Positions 1 through 10,285 of a DNA stretch of 64,000 nucleotides are shown piece by piece; position 1 is the first letter of the stretch; each line of letters starts with the position of its first letter. Position numbers and translations under genes: made by a program. Location: assembly GCA_958450365.1 (NCBI GenBank), contig CAUEEP010000902.1, forward strand, positions 310,001 through 374,000, in the 5' to 3' direction. Source of the DNA: Mesorhabditis belari (taxonomy: Eukaryota; Nematoda; Chromadorea; Rhabditida; Rhabditidae). The notes below the pieces were generated by a model that saw nothing but the letters and a program-made list of their open reading frames with translations, was not told the DNA's origin and ran no database searches.

Positions 1-46
1 CAACTTTTGAAAATACTGTACCCCTGGCCCTCGTTTTCATCAAATA

Positions 47-264
47 TACCGTATTTTCGCTAATACCGGCGAGCCGAGTTGATGACTATTTTACGGTTTC
101 CAATTTTTCCCAGAAACTCAACACTCAAATCTCCCACAAGATCTCATCGTCAGCTACATTTTCCGACTCCATATCGATAGGTTCTGATAAGCGCTTTTCG
201 AGATTTCAAGCAATTTAGGCAAAGGGATGCAAAGGGATGCACAAGTATTAGTGAAAATACGATA
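47..264. mobile_element. inverted-repeat element family 1, diverged copy
   Basis: This copy has degraded terminal repeats (TACCGTATTTTCGC at the left, GTGAAAATACGATA at the right). Its interior matches the complete family members at 23.6, 46.4, 46.7 and 60.3 kb, including the segment with GATCTCATCGTCAGCTACAT. Bases 1-46 are the reverse complement of sequence beside the 46.4 kb copy (46590-46640), so the repeated unit is longer than the element alone. No coding capacity. Confidence 0.7.
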
Positions 265-1135
265 TACAATTCGAAAATAAGCGCTCAGTTTTTCTGTAGA
301 AATAAGTAGTAATAGTAAAAAAGTGTAGTAAACAGTAAACAGTAAACAAGCGCTGTAGCTTTTCTTTTCAAACGTTTATCTTTAATTCCACAACCTGTAT
401 CACAAAGCTATGATGAAATCTTCTTAAAATATCACGATCCACGAGTCGGACGGTCCGGTGGATTTAGCTGTGAAATTGATGCAGAGAATCGGGATCAGCA
501 TTCCATAAAGATCAATGGAAAGACCTGGAAAAGGCATAGATATCTTGGCTACTGTAGCGTTTCAAATCAAATCTCTTCTACGCACCAATAATCGGCGTTT
601 GCACCGAGCACATAAAATCCGGGTTCATCAGAAGAAACGCGAAATAGGTCTGAAAAGCAATAAGCATAAAAAAAATAGTTTTCTTTGCGATCAGTGTCAG
701 TGTAGTCAGTGTAGTCAAAAAAATAGTCAGTGTAGCACCCTGGTCTGATCTCAAAGTTCTTTTTGATACTTCTTGATCGGATAACTTCAAATCAAACTCA
801 AAATAGAATCAAAATTATAGTTAGAATGAGCTGGGCAAAAAGTCCTGGTGCTGTCTAGTGTCTGTCTATTCCCCATCTTAAGTATTTTGAGTTGGGCTGG
901 AGAATTTGGTTTTGGGAACAATATGAGAGCCGTATGCTTCTTTCCCGGAAATTCGTTGACAGAGTAAGCGTACTTTTCCCGTACAATGTACTCGCGCGGA
1001 GCCGACAAATTCCGGCGGAAAAGCTTGAAGATTTCTGTGGAAAGTTTGATCCGGCAAAAAAACATTCAACAAGAATACTCGAAAAATGCCTTGAAAGGGA
1101 AAGGATGCTTTAAAAGGCTTTTCCTAGCCTCGACC
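265..1135. other. no gene recognised
   Basis: AT-rich sequence with short direct repeats (GTAGTCAGT-type repeats near 700-735). Short ORFs on both strands show no recognisable motif and no consistent splice pattern. I see nothing I can name. Confidence 0.4.
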
Positions 1136-1141
1136 CTTGAT

Positions 1142-1215
1142 GCGTCGGTGGCCTAGTGGGTATCGCGTTGGCTTATGAATCGCAGGATCATGGTTCGACT
1201 CCCAGTAAAGATTTT
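1142..1215 (+). pseudogene. tRNA-like sequence
   Basis: A box-A-like stretch (GGTGGCCTAGTGGG) is followed about 45 bases later by a clear box B (GGTTCGACTCC) and then a T-rich run that could terminate RNA polymerase III. The anticodon stem does not pair properly and the acceptor ends are poor. It is read as a tRNA pseudogene or the head of a tRNA-derived SINE rather than a working tRNA. Confidence 0.35.
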
Positions 1216-1435
1216 TGTTTTGTTTTTCTTTCGCTTAGACGCTAAATTTTTGATTGAAGTTTAATGGGGAACAGATCACTAATAATTAATCAAATTTTTC
1301 TATTTAACTCACCAACGATATTGTGAATTGACCCATTAAAAAGGCGAAAGCGATCGTTCGCAGTAAGCAATTCAGTCGAGCTTTTCGTCGATTTCGTCTT
1401 CTAAATTTGTAATTTTATAGATTTTCTTACAAACT

Positions 1436-3109
1436 TTACCCTCTCAAATGAAAATAATGAACTCCATTGATGGCTATTGTGCTTAAAGTGGCGATGAAAA
1501 CCAAAAAGCTGAAGATAGCGCAAATTGTGCGGAAACTCTGGAAATTTTCTTGGTTTTTTTGAAGAATTCACGAATTTCCTCAATCCTCACCTCAATTCTT
1601 TCTTTCCAACACGATGAAAGAGCAAAAATGATAGCGACAAAGACATAAAATAATAAAGGAAGAGCGAAAATCGGAGTGTAAACGGTGAGGAAACTCATTC
1701 GGGCAACCTAAAAAAAGAAAGAAAGAAAGATCATCACCAATCATCACCAAAAATCCTTTCAATCACGAACTTTCTCTTCTTTCTCCGGCCGCATTCTTGC
1801 CAACAATCGCACAAAACTGATCAACACAACCGTCGACATATTCACCATCACGAGATAGCAAAGAAGTGAGATTTGAATCGTTTCCAAATATCTTAAACTA
1901 GTCAACCAAACTGAAATTTAACATTTTTTCATATTCATTTCTTGCTCAACTTCGAAGTTTATGCAATAAATTTGATTCAAAATTGTATAAAGAAGTTTTG
2001 ACGGCGGTCATATTAAGGAAAAGGATACCGATGCACTAAATTTGTGTTTCGTTTTTTTGAAAACAACAAACTTCTTTTACCGTAACACTGATCACTGTGC
2101 AACTGTGACGCAAATAAGCCGCAAAATGAGCTTTATGCAAATAGAGATAACGAATGGAGAAGAGTTGAAATGAGACAAAGAATAAGACGAGGAAACAACC
2201 GGCCACGTAGACAATGTCCTGGATGAGAGCCTCGTTCTGCAAAGGGATTCAGTTTATGTCCTTGTCCATGACCAGCCAGACCAGCAAGACCAGCCATTGG
2301 CCAGGCTCTGTGCAGACGGATTTTATTTTATTTACCCCTAGAGGAATCGAACCCATGACCTTTCTCACTCAAGAACAAAGAAAGCAAAACAAAGATTGTA
2401 TCGGGTCGGGATCGAACCCGAGACTCAACTCAACTTGGCAGATCGGACGCCGGGGCGCACCACCACTATTAGAGAAAATACGGTAAAAACTATCCGAGAC
2501 AATCAAAAGTCAGGCATGACTTAGCTGATTGATTTTCTTCTTTGATTGATTCTGCACCACGCTTTAGCATGTATTCTTTAATTTCACTTTTTAGGAAAAA
2601 CGGTCAAATTATGTGCTAAATATTATTAGATTTTTGGAAACTAAGTAAAAATTTAGGTTTATAATGTCAAACTTTCAGATCGATTGGTTCAGCCATTACT
2701 TTCGATACAGACACACAGACTCTTTCGCAACAGACACACAGACTACAGACACACACACACTCTTTCGCTTATAATAAGATTGAATTTAAGAATTTTATAA
2801 TAAGATTTTAAGACAAAAATTTGAATTTTCAAAGGGAAAACTTTGATCTGAAAACACACTTTTTATAGGTTAAATTGAAAGATTGAAAGCTTGAAGCATA
2901 TTAGAATCATTTAGAATCATTCTATTTGAATTCTATTTGAATCACTATTAAGGACACAGCGTGACAGACAACTCAAACCATTTCAGGCTCAAGTTAAAAC
3001 AAAAAAACAAATGAAAAGTGGTGAAATTCTTTTCTTTACTTACTAGACATGGGCTGAATTGTTCCGAGAAGGCGAATCCCATCGCTCTCTGATCATCTCG
3101 CCACACCAT
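1436..3109 (-). CDS. multi-pass membrane protein, possibly chemoreceptor-like
   Basis: I rebuilt about five exons. The first starts at the ATG at 3109 (MVWRDDQRAMGFAFSEQF) and ends in a GTAAGT donor near 3044. Further exons lie near 2090-2240, 1790-1900, 1600-1700 and 1436-1555, each with a hydrophobic stretch, for example IVYVAGCFLVLFFVSFQLF, TPIFALPLLFYVFVAIIFAL and AIFSFLVFIATLSTIAI. The last exon closes with TAA at 1436-1438. At least four membrane spans are seen. Length and helix-rich layout would fit a short or partial nematode seven-helix receptor or another four-helix protein; no diagnostic motif was found, so family and function are unknown. The phase of the second intron is not settled, so a lesion there cannot be excluded. 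No neighbouring gene suggests a role. Confidence 0.55.
2330..2475 (-). pseudogene. two tRNA-like 3' halves
   Basis: Read on the minus strand, two box-B sequences occur about 65 bases apart: GGTTCGATTCC near 2345-2355 and GGTTCGATCCC near 2409-2419. Neither has a complete cloverleaf. They lie inside the first intron of the membrane-protein gene at 1.4-3.1 kb, so they look like inserted SINE or tRNA fragments. Confidence 0.3.
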
Positions 3110-3289
3110 TTTATTCTACTTTAAACAAAATTCTAGAGAATTATCAATAAGACTACTTTAACAAAAGTAAATTTGTTCAAATTTCCGTTTTATAAAATAT
3201 TATTTCAAAATAAGAAAGAGTAATTTAAAAGAGTTAAAGAAAAACTCGATAAGTTGAGCGAAAAAGAATGAAGAAAGACTAAAAAGAAT

Positions 3290-3705
3290 CAAGAATCGAG
3301 CCAAAGGATCGAGTCAAAGAGTCGAGCCAAAGGATCAAGCCAAAGGATCGAGTCAAAGAATCGAGTCAAAGGATCGAGCCAAAGGATCGAGCCAAAGGAG
3401 CGAGTCAAAGAATCGAGTCAAAGGATCGAGCCAAAAAATCAAGCCAAAGGATCGAGCAAAAGGATCAAGCCAAAGAATCGAGTCAAACAATCGAGCCAAA
3501 GAATCGAGTCAAAGGATCGAGTCAAAGGATCGAGCCAAAGGATCAAGCCAAAGGATCAAGCCAAAGAATCGAGTCAAAGAGTCGAGTCAAAGAATCGTGT
3601 CAAAGAATCGAGCAAAAGAATCAAGCCAAAGAATCGAGCCAAAGGACCAAGCCAAAGGACCAAGCCAAAGAATCAAGCCAAAGAATCAAGCCAAAAACTT
3701 TCTTT
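3290..3705. repeat. 13-bp minisatellite (GGATCGAGCCAAA type)
   Basis: About 30 diverged tandem copies of a 13-base unit, GGATCGAGCCAAA with variants GAATCGAGTCAAA and GGATCAAGCCAAA. It lies just upstream of the membrane-protein gene and codes for nothing evident. Confidence 0.9.
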
Positions 3706-4170
3706 CTACATTTTAGCATAAAGTACATGAAAAAAATAAGAATTTCGGAAATAAAAATAAACAATTCTCACTTATCTTAATCTTTTTCTCATTCTAAATC
3801 GATAAAATTGCCATCTTTTGGGAGAAAATTTGGGGGTAATTTTCCCAAACACAAGAGCTCACTTCTTTCTTTTTGTTGAACTTAAAATATTCGTTAAAAG
3901 CTCTAATTTACGATCAATTTATCTAATCTTTTAGAATTTTAGAAAAAAAATGATATTAATGTGTCATTTTGATATAAGAATACAGAAAAATTTATGCTTT
4001 TAGAGAAAAAGAATAGTAAAAGTTTTAAAAAGTAAAAGGGAAAAAGAATTTTTGACAAAAAACATAAGCTCTAACAGGCAAAATATGTTTTTTAAAAAAG
4101 AAAAAAGCTATCGTAATCTTTTGAGAATAAAAAGAATAGTTTTTCTCGAATCCAGCTTTTAAAAGAACAA

Positions 4171-4732
4171 CGTAAATACTGTAATAGTACCCCACCCCCA
4201 CAATGACGGTGCGGAGTGTTGCGTAGTCTAGCTTTGAACGAGTTTTTCTCGACACTGGTTTATGCTAAAATGCGCGCTTTGGTATCAAAAAAATAGCTGA
4301 GATTCAGGGCTATTTTTTGATACCAAAGACGCATTTTTTGAAAGTACGGGTGCTTTGCAAAAAATGAAATAATGAAATACTTGCGACTACGCGACTGTAC
4401 GAGGGCAGTGGGGCCCCATTTTTGGTATCAAAATGATCTTTGCACACGTCCACACAAAAGTTATCGGTTTTGAGGGCGCAATCTTTCGACCACGCTGAGA
4501 ACGAGCCACCGAAAGTTGGTCGCGGCGAGCGAGTTGATTGCAAAAGTGCGCTTTTTTCGATAAAAGGCGATTTAAAAAAAATCGAGTCAGACGGATTTCG
4601 ATAATTTCTTCATCATTCGATTCAGCACAATTTTCTGCGTCGAATGGATATTTCAAACGTGAAATTCTGATAGAGAACGTTTTTTTGGCTTATTTCGCGC
4701 GGATGTGTGGGATACTATTACAGTATTTACGG
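4171..4732. mobile_element. inverted-repeat element family 2, composite copy
   Basis: The left end (CGTAAATACTGTAATAGTAC) is mirrored at the right end near 4700-4732 (ACTATTACAGTATTTACGG). The left half matches the 260-275 bp family members at 13.2, 28.7 and 62.1 kb, including the internal hairpin around GGTATCAAAAAA. Unlike them this copy is about 560 bp: from 4412 on it has extra sequence before the right terminus, so it is nested or recombined. No coding capacity. Confidence 0.75.
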
Positions 4733-5157
4733 CAAGGAAAAGGCAATTGTTTTTGAAAAGTTGCTTGTTTTTGAAAAGAAAAGGCTATCGTTTTTTTCAA
4801 ATGAGATTACGGTTCGCAGGATTACAGTAGCTTGTTCTAGCTTTTAGAAAATGGTGCTGAGAAAGAGAAGAAAAAAAACAGGCAACAAATTGTTTTCAAA
4901 AGAAATGACAGTAAACCAACAAGGAAATTGATTGATTATTTGCTTTTTTTGGTGTACTTTGCGCTCAAAAACTGTAGAAACACTCCTTTTCTGATGCACT
5001 TAAGTAAAAAAAGGGCACTTTTTGGTTATCTCCCCAAGGCACTCAAAAATTTGCATTTACCAATTTACATTTATTAATTTGCATATAACATTTGGATTTT
5101 CCGAGTGGGGCTCTTATAAGTAGTATTAATTTTTAAAATTTGCATAAACATTAACGA

Positions 5158-5424
5158 TACCGTAATAGCTCTAATAGTAGCGCCCCGTCCCCCCATAATG
5201 ACGGGGTATTGCCGCGTAGTCTAACTTTACACGCTCCGTTCTCCGCGCTGCTTTATGCTACAGTGTGCGCTTGGGTGTCAAATGATAGCCCGTGAAATCT
5301 AGTATTTTTTGATACTAAAAGTGCAGTTGGGAAAAATCTAGCAGCTGAGAGAAAAATGATTTTCTAAAAAGAGGTCAGACTACGCGACTGTACGGGGGGC
5401 GCTGCTATTAGTGGTATTACGGTA
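5158..5424. mobile_element. inverted-repeat element family 2, subfamily b
   Basis: Termini TACCGTAATAGC and GGTATTACGGTA are inverted repeats with GC-rich inner arms (AGCGCCCCG against GGGGGCGCT). The interior shares the TTTATGCTA and GGGTGTCAAA-type segments with family 2. A copy of the same subfamily sits at 44.55-44.81 kb. It is non-coding and was presumably mobilised by an absent transposase. Confidence 0.75.
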
Positions 5425-6020
5425 GCAATTGTTTATAGAATAAAAACATTGTCTATGTCTCTATGTTCTGTTTTCTAAAACCATTTAAACATGTAATGCA
5501 AAACTCGAAAAGAAATTAGCATTTAATTGCACCAGCGAAGCGCAACGGAGTATTGGTGGGTGGGGAAAATTTCAGTTGAAAGCTTGGTTTCTTTTTTTTG
5601 GAGCTAAGGGGGGAGATAACCAATAAGTACCAAAAAGTTTTCCTTTTTCTTGTAGCAATGCTTTGAAAACAAGGAAATGTGAAAGAAGTGCTCTAGAAAA
5701 GGCATTTTTGAGCACAAAGTTTCTTTTTTCTTTTTTATTCTTGAAAACTTTTCAGAATCTGAATAGAAAAGAGACAAAAAGGATTGTGATTGAGGAGAGA
5801 AATGGGGGAATCATTGTGGACTTTGGGGTGGTCGAGGCACGGATATGCATCATGAACATATAAGGATCCACTGAATAAATCCACGGCTTCACAAAGTCGA
5901 CCGCTAAAATGAATTTTGAATTTTTCAATGTAATGTTTAAAACCGATACAGGTACAGAGAAACGCGACTTTTCAAAGGTTAAAAACAGGTGCAATTCTCA
6001 AAAATACGTTTTCTATTATT
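5425..6020. other. no gene recognised
   Basis: AT-rich spacer between an inverted-repeat element and a mariner remnant. Two short ORFs on opposite strands (5663-5863 plus, 5752-5994 minus) overlap each other and show no motif. I see nothing I can name. Confidence 0.4.
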
Positions 6021-6023
6021 AGA

Positions 6024-6905
6024 TTGTCCGGGAAGAAAATACCCTTTTAATGAAAAACAAATTTATCTCCACAAAAAGAAAAAAAATGCGCTTTAATCCA
6101 AAAGATATTCTAGATATTCTCCGTTGTTGGCAATAGTCTTTCTCCATTTTTCTTTCAAATCTCGGATCCCTTTGCTGAAGAAATCCTGAAGCTGCGAGTC
6201 AAAGTATTGGCTTACCCAAATTCGGATTTCGTCGTGATCCTTGAAGTGTTTATCGGTCAGGAAGTGCTGCATAGATCGAAATAAGTGGTAGTCTAAGGAT
6301 GCCAGATCTGGAGACATTCCCAACCCAATATCCTCGAGTTTTTCCTGCGTCTTCTTTGATGTGTGTGGGCGCGCGTAATCTTGCAGATATCTCGCAGTCG
6401 ATGTGTTTACACCTGGATTCTTGAGAGCCTGGTCTACTCGTTCTAGCTGTTGCACATATAGATCTGAGTGACTGTTGGAAGGGAAGGTAGACCCTTAAAG
6501 TGTAAAAGACCACGGAAATTCCATCAAACAGATAACATAGCCTTTCTTCCATCCGAATCACGTTGTGGCGTCGTTTTTGGCTGTTCTCCTGGGCTATACC
6601 AATACGGCTTTTGCGATGGGTTATCGTAGTAAATCCATTTTTCATCGGTCGTCACAAAAGTTTCCCAAAAACCTCGATTTTTTGATTGACGAAGAAGAAT
6701 ACCGGCCATAGTCACTCGAGTAGCTTTATTAGCTTTATTAGCGCCAGCTTTATTAGCTTTATTAGCACTAAGTTGATGGGATACCCATTTTCGGACGAGA
6801 TTCGCTTTACCCCAATGGTTGTGTGGCCTACAGCAAACATCATTGCAAGTTCCCGAATCGATTACCGTAATCGACTTTTTATCCAATATATCTATCTCTA
6901 ATTTT
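6024..6905 (-). mobile_element. mariner-family element remnant, 5'-truncated with frameshifts
   Basis: Minus-strand transposase fragments are spread over three frames. In order they show TTDEKWIYYDN (first catalytic aspartate), a degraded second motif DYARPH where mariners have HDNARPH, and a third region SLDYHLFRSMQHFLTDKHF. The N-terminal helix-turn-helix is mostly missing, and a short AATAAAGC-type repeat near 6725-6770 interrupts the protein. Only the downstream end may survive, near 6024 (TTGTCCGGGAAGAAAATACC). The element is dead. It abuts the last exon of the DOMON-like gene that ends at 6934. Confidence 0.85.
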
Positions 6906-6933
6906 TCTAACGATTACAGAACATTGTGAAGCT

Positions 6934-9299
6934 TTAGAAAAACGCCTTTTCTTTAAACTGACACTTATTCGCCCCGTCATTCACTCCCTTAGTCGATCCC
7001 CAAGTTGTCATCATTGCGTATTCGAGTTGTTTATTGTAAACCAACACCTAAACATATTGTGCTTTGTAAAAAATCATTTCAAATCAATTCAAACTCACAT
7101 AATTCGCGTCCTTGTGTTTTTTCACATTTGCCGCCGCGGCCTCTCCTTGAATCCATTGTTTCATTCGACAATACAAGTAAGTGTCGTTTAAGAATGTTTC
7201 CATGCTTTCAAGCACTCCCATATCCTGAATAGAAACGAGAAATGTCAGACTTTTGAGGAAAAATGATCGACTTTTTCTCTAGATCAGATCAGGCCAAACT
7301 CAAGCCACTAACACAATAGAACTAGTGGTCAACCTGGGCCCAGATCTGGCCCAGGCACATTCACGTATGAGACTTTTAGATTAAATCAGTTTAGATCAGA
7401 TTAGAGGTTTAGCCTAGACGGGTCAAGCCAAGCCAGCCAACTCCAGGCCGGATTCCAAGCCAGTGCGCTACCTAATAGACATTAGACATTGGAAATTCCG
7501 AGCCGAACCTAATTCCACCTTCATTTTCTCGGCCGTCCCTTGGCCGATTGCTCTAAAATTTTGTCTACAAGCTGAAAATGAAGACTTCTATCTGTAGACA
7601 AAATTCCAGAGCAATCGAACAAGAAAATAAGGGTGGAATTAGGTTGGGCTTTGAATTTTCCCATTTCTATTGGGCAATTCCTATTAGATCTTCAGTACTC
7701 ATGATTATTTTGCCAGCCAGCTTTACAGCATTTCATTCTTATTCTTTTAATAGAGACAAACTTTAGGAATCTTAGGTTCAGCTTTATCCCACAGTGAAAT
7801 ACTACACTCAACAAAGATGCTGAGTGGCTGAGAAAATAGACATAATAGGCTGGCAAATGAGGCAAGACTCGACTCCGGCAAAAAGTCGGATCATTTTTTG
7901 GGCTCATTTCATTCTATCTTCTCTAGATCAATAAGAAGATTCCGCTATATTCACCGTTTCCACATAATAGAGTCCCTCCTGTTTTTTGCTTTCGTCCAAA
8001 TTGTTGTACGAGAGTGCGGGCACCAAATTCTCGTCTCCCCACGTCGCACACTCAATGAATGGCGTATTTTGCTGAAAAATATCACAAACACATTGCAGTT
8101 TTAGCGGTTTTACTGTAGTTGAATGGCTTTAATATTCAAAAACGAACATAGCACTGATCGGGGCACTGATCCATATCCGTACAATACGGTTGACATTGGC
8201 TTTTATCGCGAAATCCCAATCCCATCCACGTGTTCGTGATCTTCTCTTGGACTTTCGTCGTGAACAGCTCGACCTCCATCGTGCTGAACGACTAAATTTG
8301 GGCGTTTGGTTTGAAATAGCAATCTAATGTGTTTCCTGTGTGCAGATACAAACGTGCGTCATCTGGCATAGAGCAAACTATGATATGCTGGAAAGGAGTG
8401 GATTCGAATTCGAAGGAAAGTGAGTGGATTCGAATTCGAAGGAAAGTGAGTGGATTCGAATTCGAAGGAAAGTGAGTGGATTCGAACTATCGACTAGCTG
8501 CTCGACTAGCTGCTCGACTAGCTGCTCGACTAGCTGCTCGACTAGCTGCTCGACTAGCTGCTCGACTAGTTGCTCGACTAGCTGCTCGACTAGTTGCTCG
8601 ACTAGTTGCTCGACTAGTTGCTCGACTAGTTGCTCGACTAGTTGCTCGACTAGCTCCATATCCTACTCCATTATCCATTACACTATGCAGCCACTATCAC
8701 ACCCCACGCGCATAAGTGTTATAAAGAGAGGAAAAATTATAAAAATTCAAAAAAGTAAAAACCACAAGGGGGTCGAACCCGGGGTGTGGTTTGCTGTAGA
8801 CCAGTGCACTCCCGACTGCACCACACCGGCAACAAGTCCACGGCCAGAAAAACGGGTTTTTCAGTTGATTTCTCAATAAAACTCACAATTTGTCTGACGG
8901 ATGCGCCGTGCTCGCAATGCATCCCTTTTGTTTCCAAACATCCCGTTGGATAAAGAATACAAAACTTCTTCCCATAATAACATTCATCGAGATCGAACAG
9001 GTGAAAATCCTCTTGACTCTTGATGGCAATCGAAAAACATTGAGTGTTCAAACATTGAGAATTTGAATATTTTCCATTTTCCATTTTCCATTTTCCTTAC
9101 ATTTTTCCTTACATTCAACACTAACTCACCAAAATTTTCTTTAGCTTCGATAAAACTCACTCCTAAAGGACACAAAATAACTTGAAAATTTGAATCTTTT
9201 TATTTCATTTTCCCGTAATTTTTCAGGTTTTCCATTTTTCAAAAAAAAACTCACCAAAAAATTGATGCCGAAAATGAAAAAAAAGTCGATGATTTTCAT
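6934..9299 (-). CDS. secreted DOMON-like cysteine-rich protein, paralog 1
   Basis: Six exons were rebuilt with consistent phases: 9255-9299 (signal peptide MKIIDFFFIFGINFL), about 8887-9025, 8148-8291, 7955-8071, 7099-7224 and 6934-7047. Family landmarks appear in order: LFDLDECYYGKKFCI, HGASVRQI, the core strand TWMGLGFRDKSQC, QNTPFIECATW, YLYCRMKQW, then VLVYNKQLEYAMMTTWGS. Length is about 215 residues. The WMGLGF strand and alternating strands with paired cysteines resemble DOMON domains, which in other proteins bind haem or sugars; that fold assignment is inference. Unlike two neighbouring paralogs there is no stalk: translation runs past the usual NGT-like intron site to TAA at 6934. The adjacent mariner remnant may have removed the original C-terminus. 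Intron 2 holds minisatellites and a tRNA-like sequence. Confidence 0.7.
8395..8660. repeat. two minisatellites in an intron
   Basis: Three copies of a 26-bp unit (GGATTCGAATTCGAAGGAAA core, 8398-8480) run straight into about 14 copies of a 12-bp unit (CTGCTCGACTAG, 8490-8655). Long ORFs on both strands here, such as poly-(CSTS) or (VEQL), are only translations of the repeat. The block sits between exons 2 and 3 of DOMON-like paralog 1. Confidence 0.9.
8760..8832 (-). pseudogene. tRNA-like sequence in an intron
   Basis: On the minus strand a box-A-like stretch (TGGTGCAGTCGGG) and a box B (GGGTTCGACCCC) are correctly ordered and spaced for a tRNA. The anticodon arm pairs poorly. It lies in an intron of DOMON-like paralog 1 and is probably a tRNA pseudogene or SINE head. 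Confidence 0.4.
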
Positions 9300-9679
9300 T
9301 GTAAATACCTGAAAATTTTATTTAAAAGAATGAAAAGAAGAAAATGTTTAAGAAGGAAATCATTGTGCCTATCAATTCTTTTTTCAAAATTCATCTTTCT
9401 TTTCACCTAAGCTTTTCATTCTTTTTTTTGTGATGTGAAAAGCTGAGGATTACACGCAAATCACTGAAGAAATGATAACAGAAATGAAGAAATTCAAGAG
9501 AAAACTTTAACGTTTTAAAAAAAATTTACTTGTTTTTAAGAGAATTCTCTTTTAAATTAAGCACCATAAAGTAGTATTGGAAGGCAATTGCCAAATAAAA
9601 TGCCTTTCTTAAAAGAGTGAGTACTAAGGCATTAAAGGCGTTTTTCATTGTTCAAGGCAAATACAGGTTTTCTTTCTTA

Positions 9680-9850
9680 GAATCAAACCTACTCTAACCA
9701 GCTCTCATCAGCTCAACCTACTCTAACCAGCTCTCACCAGCTCAACCTACTCTAACCAGCTCTCATCAGCTCAACCTACTCTAACCAGCTCTAACCAGCT
9801 CAACCTACTCTAACCAGCTCTCATCAGCTCAACCTACTCTAGCTAGTTCA
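9680..9850. repeat. 30-bp minisatellite
   Basis: About five tandem copies of a roughly 30-base unit built from CTCTAACCAGCTC and TCATCAGCTCAACCTA. It lies upstream of DOMON-like paralog 1, directly before the truncated duplicate of that gene. Confidence 0.85.
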
Positions 9851-10155
9851 ACGTTCATCGTGCTGAATGACTAAATCTGAGCGTTGACTCTGATTCGAGT
9901 TTATTCTTGAACACAAAACTATATGGGAAATCGTTTAACTATAAGGAATTTATTCTTGAATTTCATTTCGAAATGTGCTTAGTTTTTCGATTCTTTAGCT
10001 TCGATAAAACTCACTCCTAAAGGACACAAAATAACTTGAAAATTTGAATCTTTTTATTTCATTTTCCCGTAAGTTTTCAGGTTTTCCATTTTTCAACAAT
10101 AACTCACCACAAGATTGATGTTGAAAAGGAAAAGAAAGTCAATGATTTTCATTGA
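9845..10155 (-). pseudogene. truncated duplicate of DOMON-like paralog 1
   Basis: This stretch repeats two pieces of the neighbouring gene. Bases 9995-10155 match 9140-9300, including the signal-peptide exon, here MKIIDFLFLFNINLV followed by the same GTGAGT donor. Bases 9850-9885 match the start of exon 3 at 8277-8310 (ATCGTGCTGAA core). Exon 2 and everything after the start of exon 3 are missing, so this is a decayed tandem copy and not a working gene. Confidence 0.65.
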
Positions 10156-10285
10156 AAACATTGAAAATTTTATGTAAAAGAAGTGGAGGGAAACTTTAGT
10201 CAAAAAAAAAGAAAGCAAATGATTTATGAAAGTGAAATTTAGAAATTATAGATATAAAGCTTAAAATAAACAACCAAATTCGTAT

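Noticed and set aside
8424..8879. Long ORFs on both strands with Cys-Ser-Thr or Val-Glu-Gln-Leu repeats
   Set aside because: They are translations of a 12-bp minisatellite whose unit length keeps all frames open; it lies in an intron of a well-supported gene.
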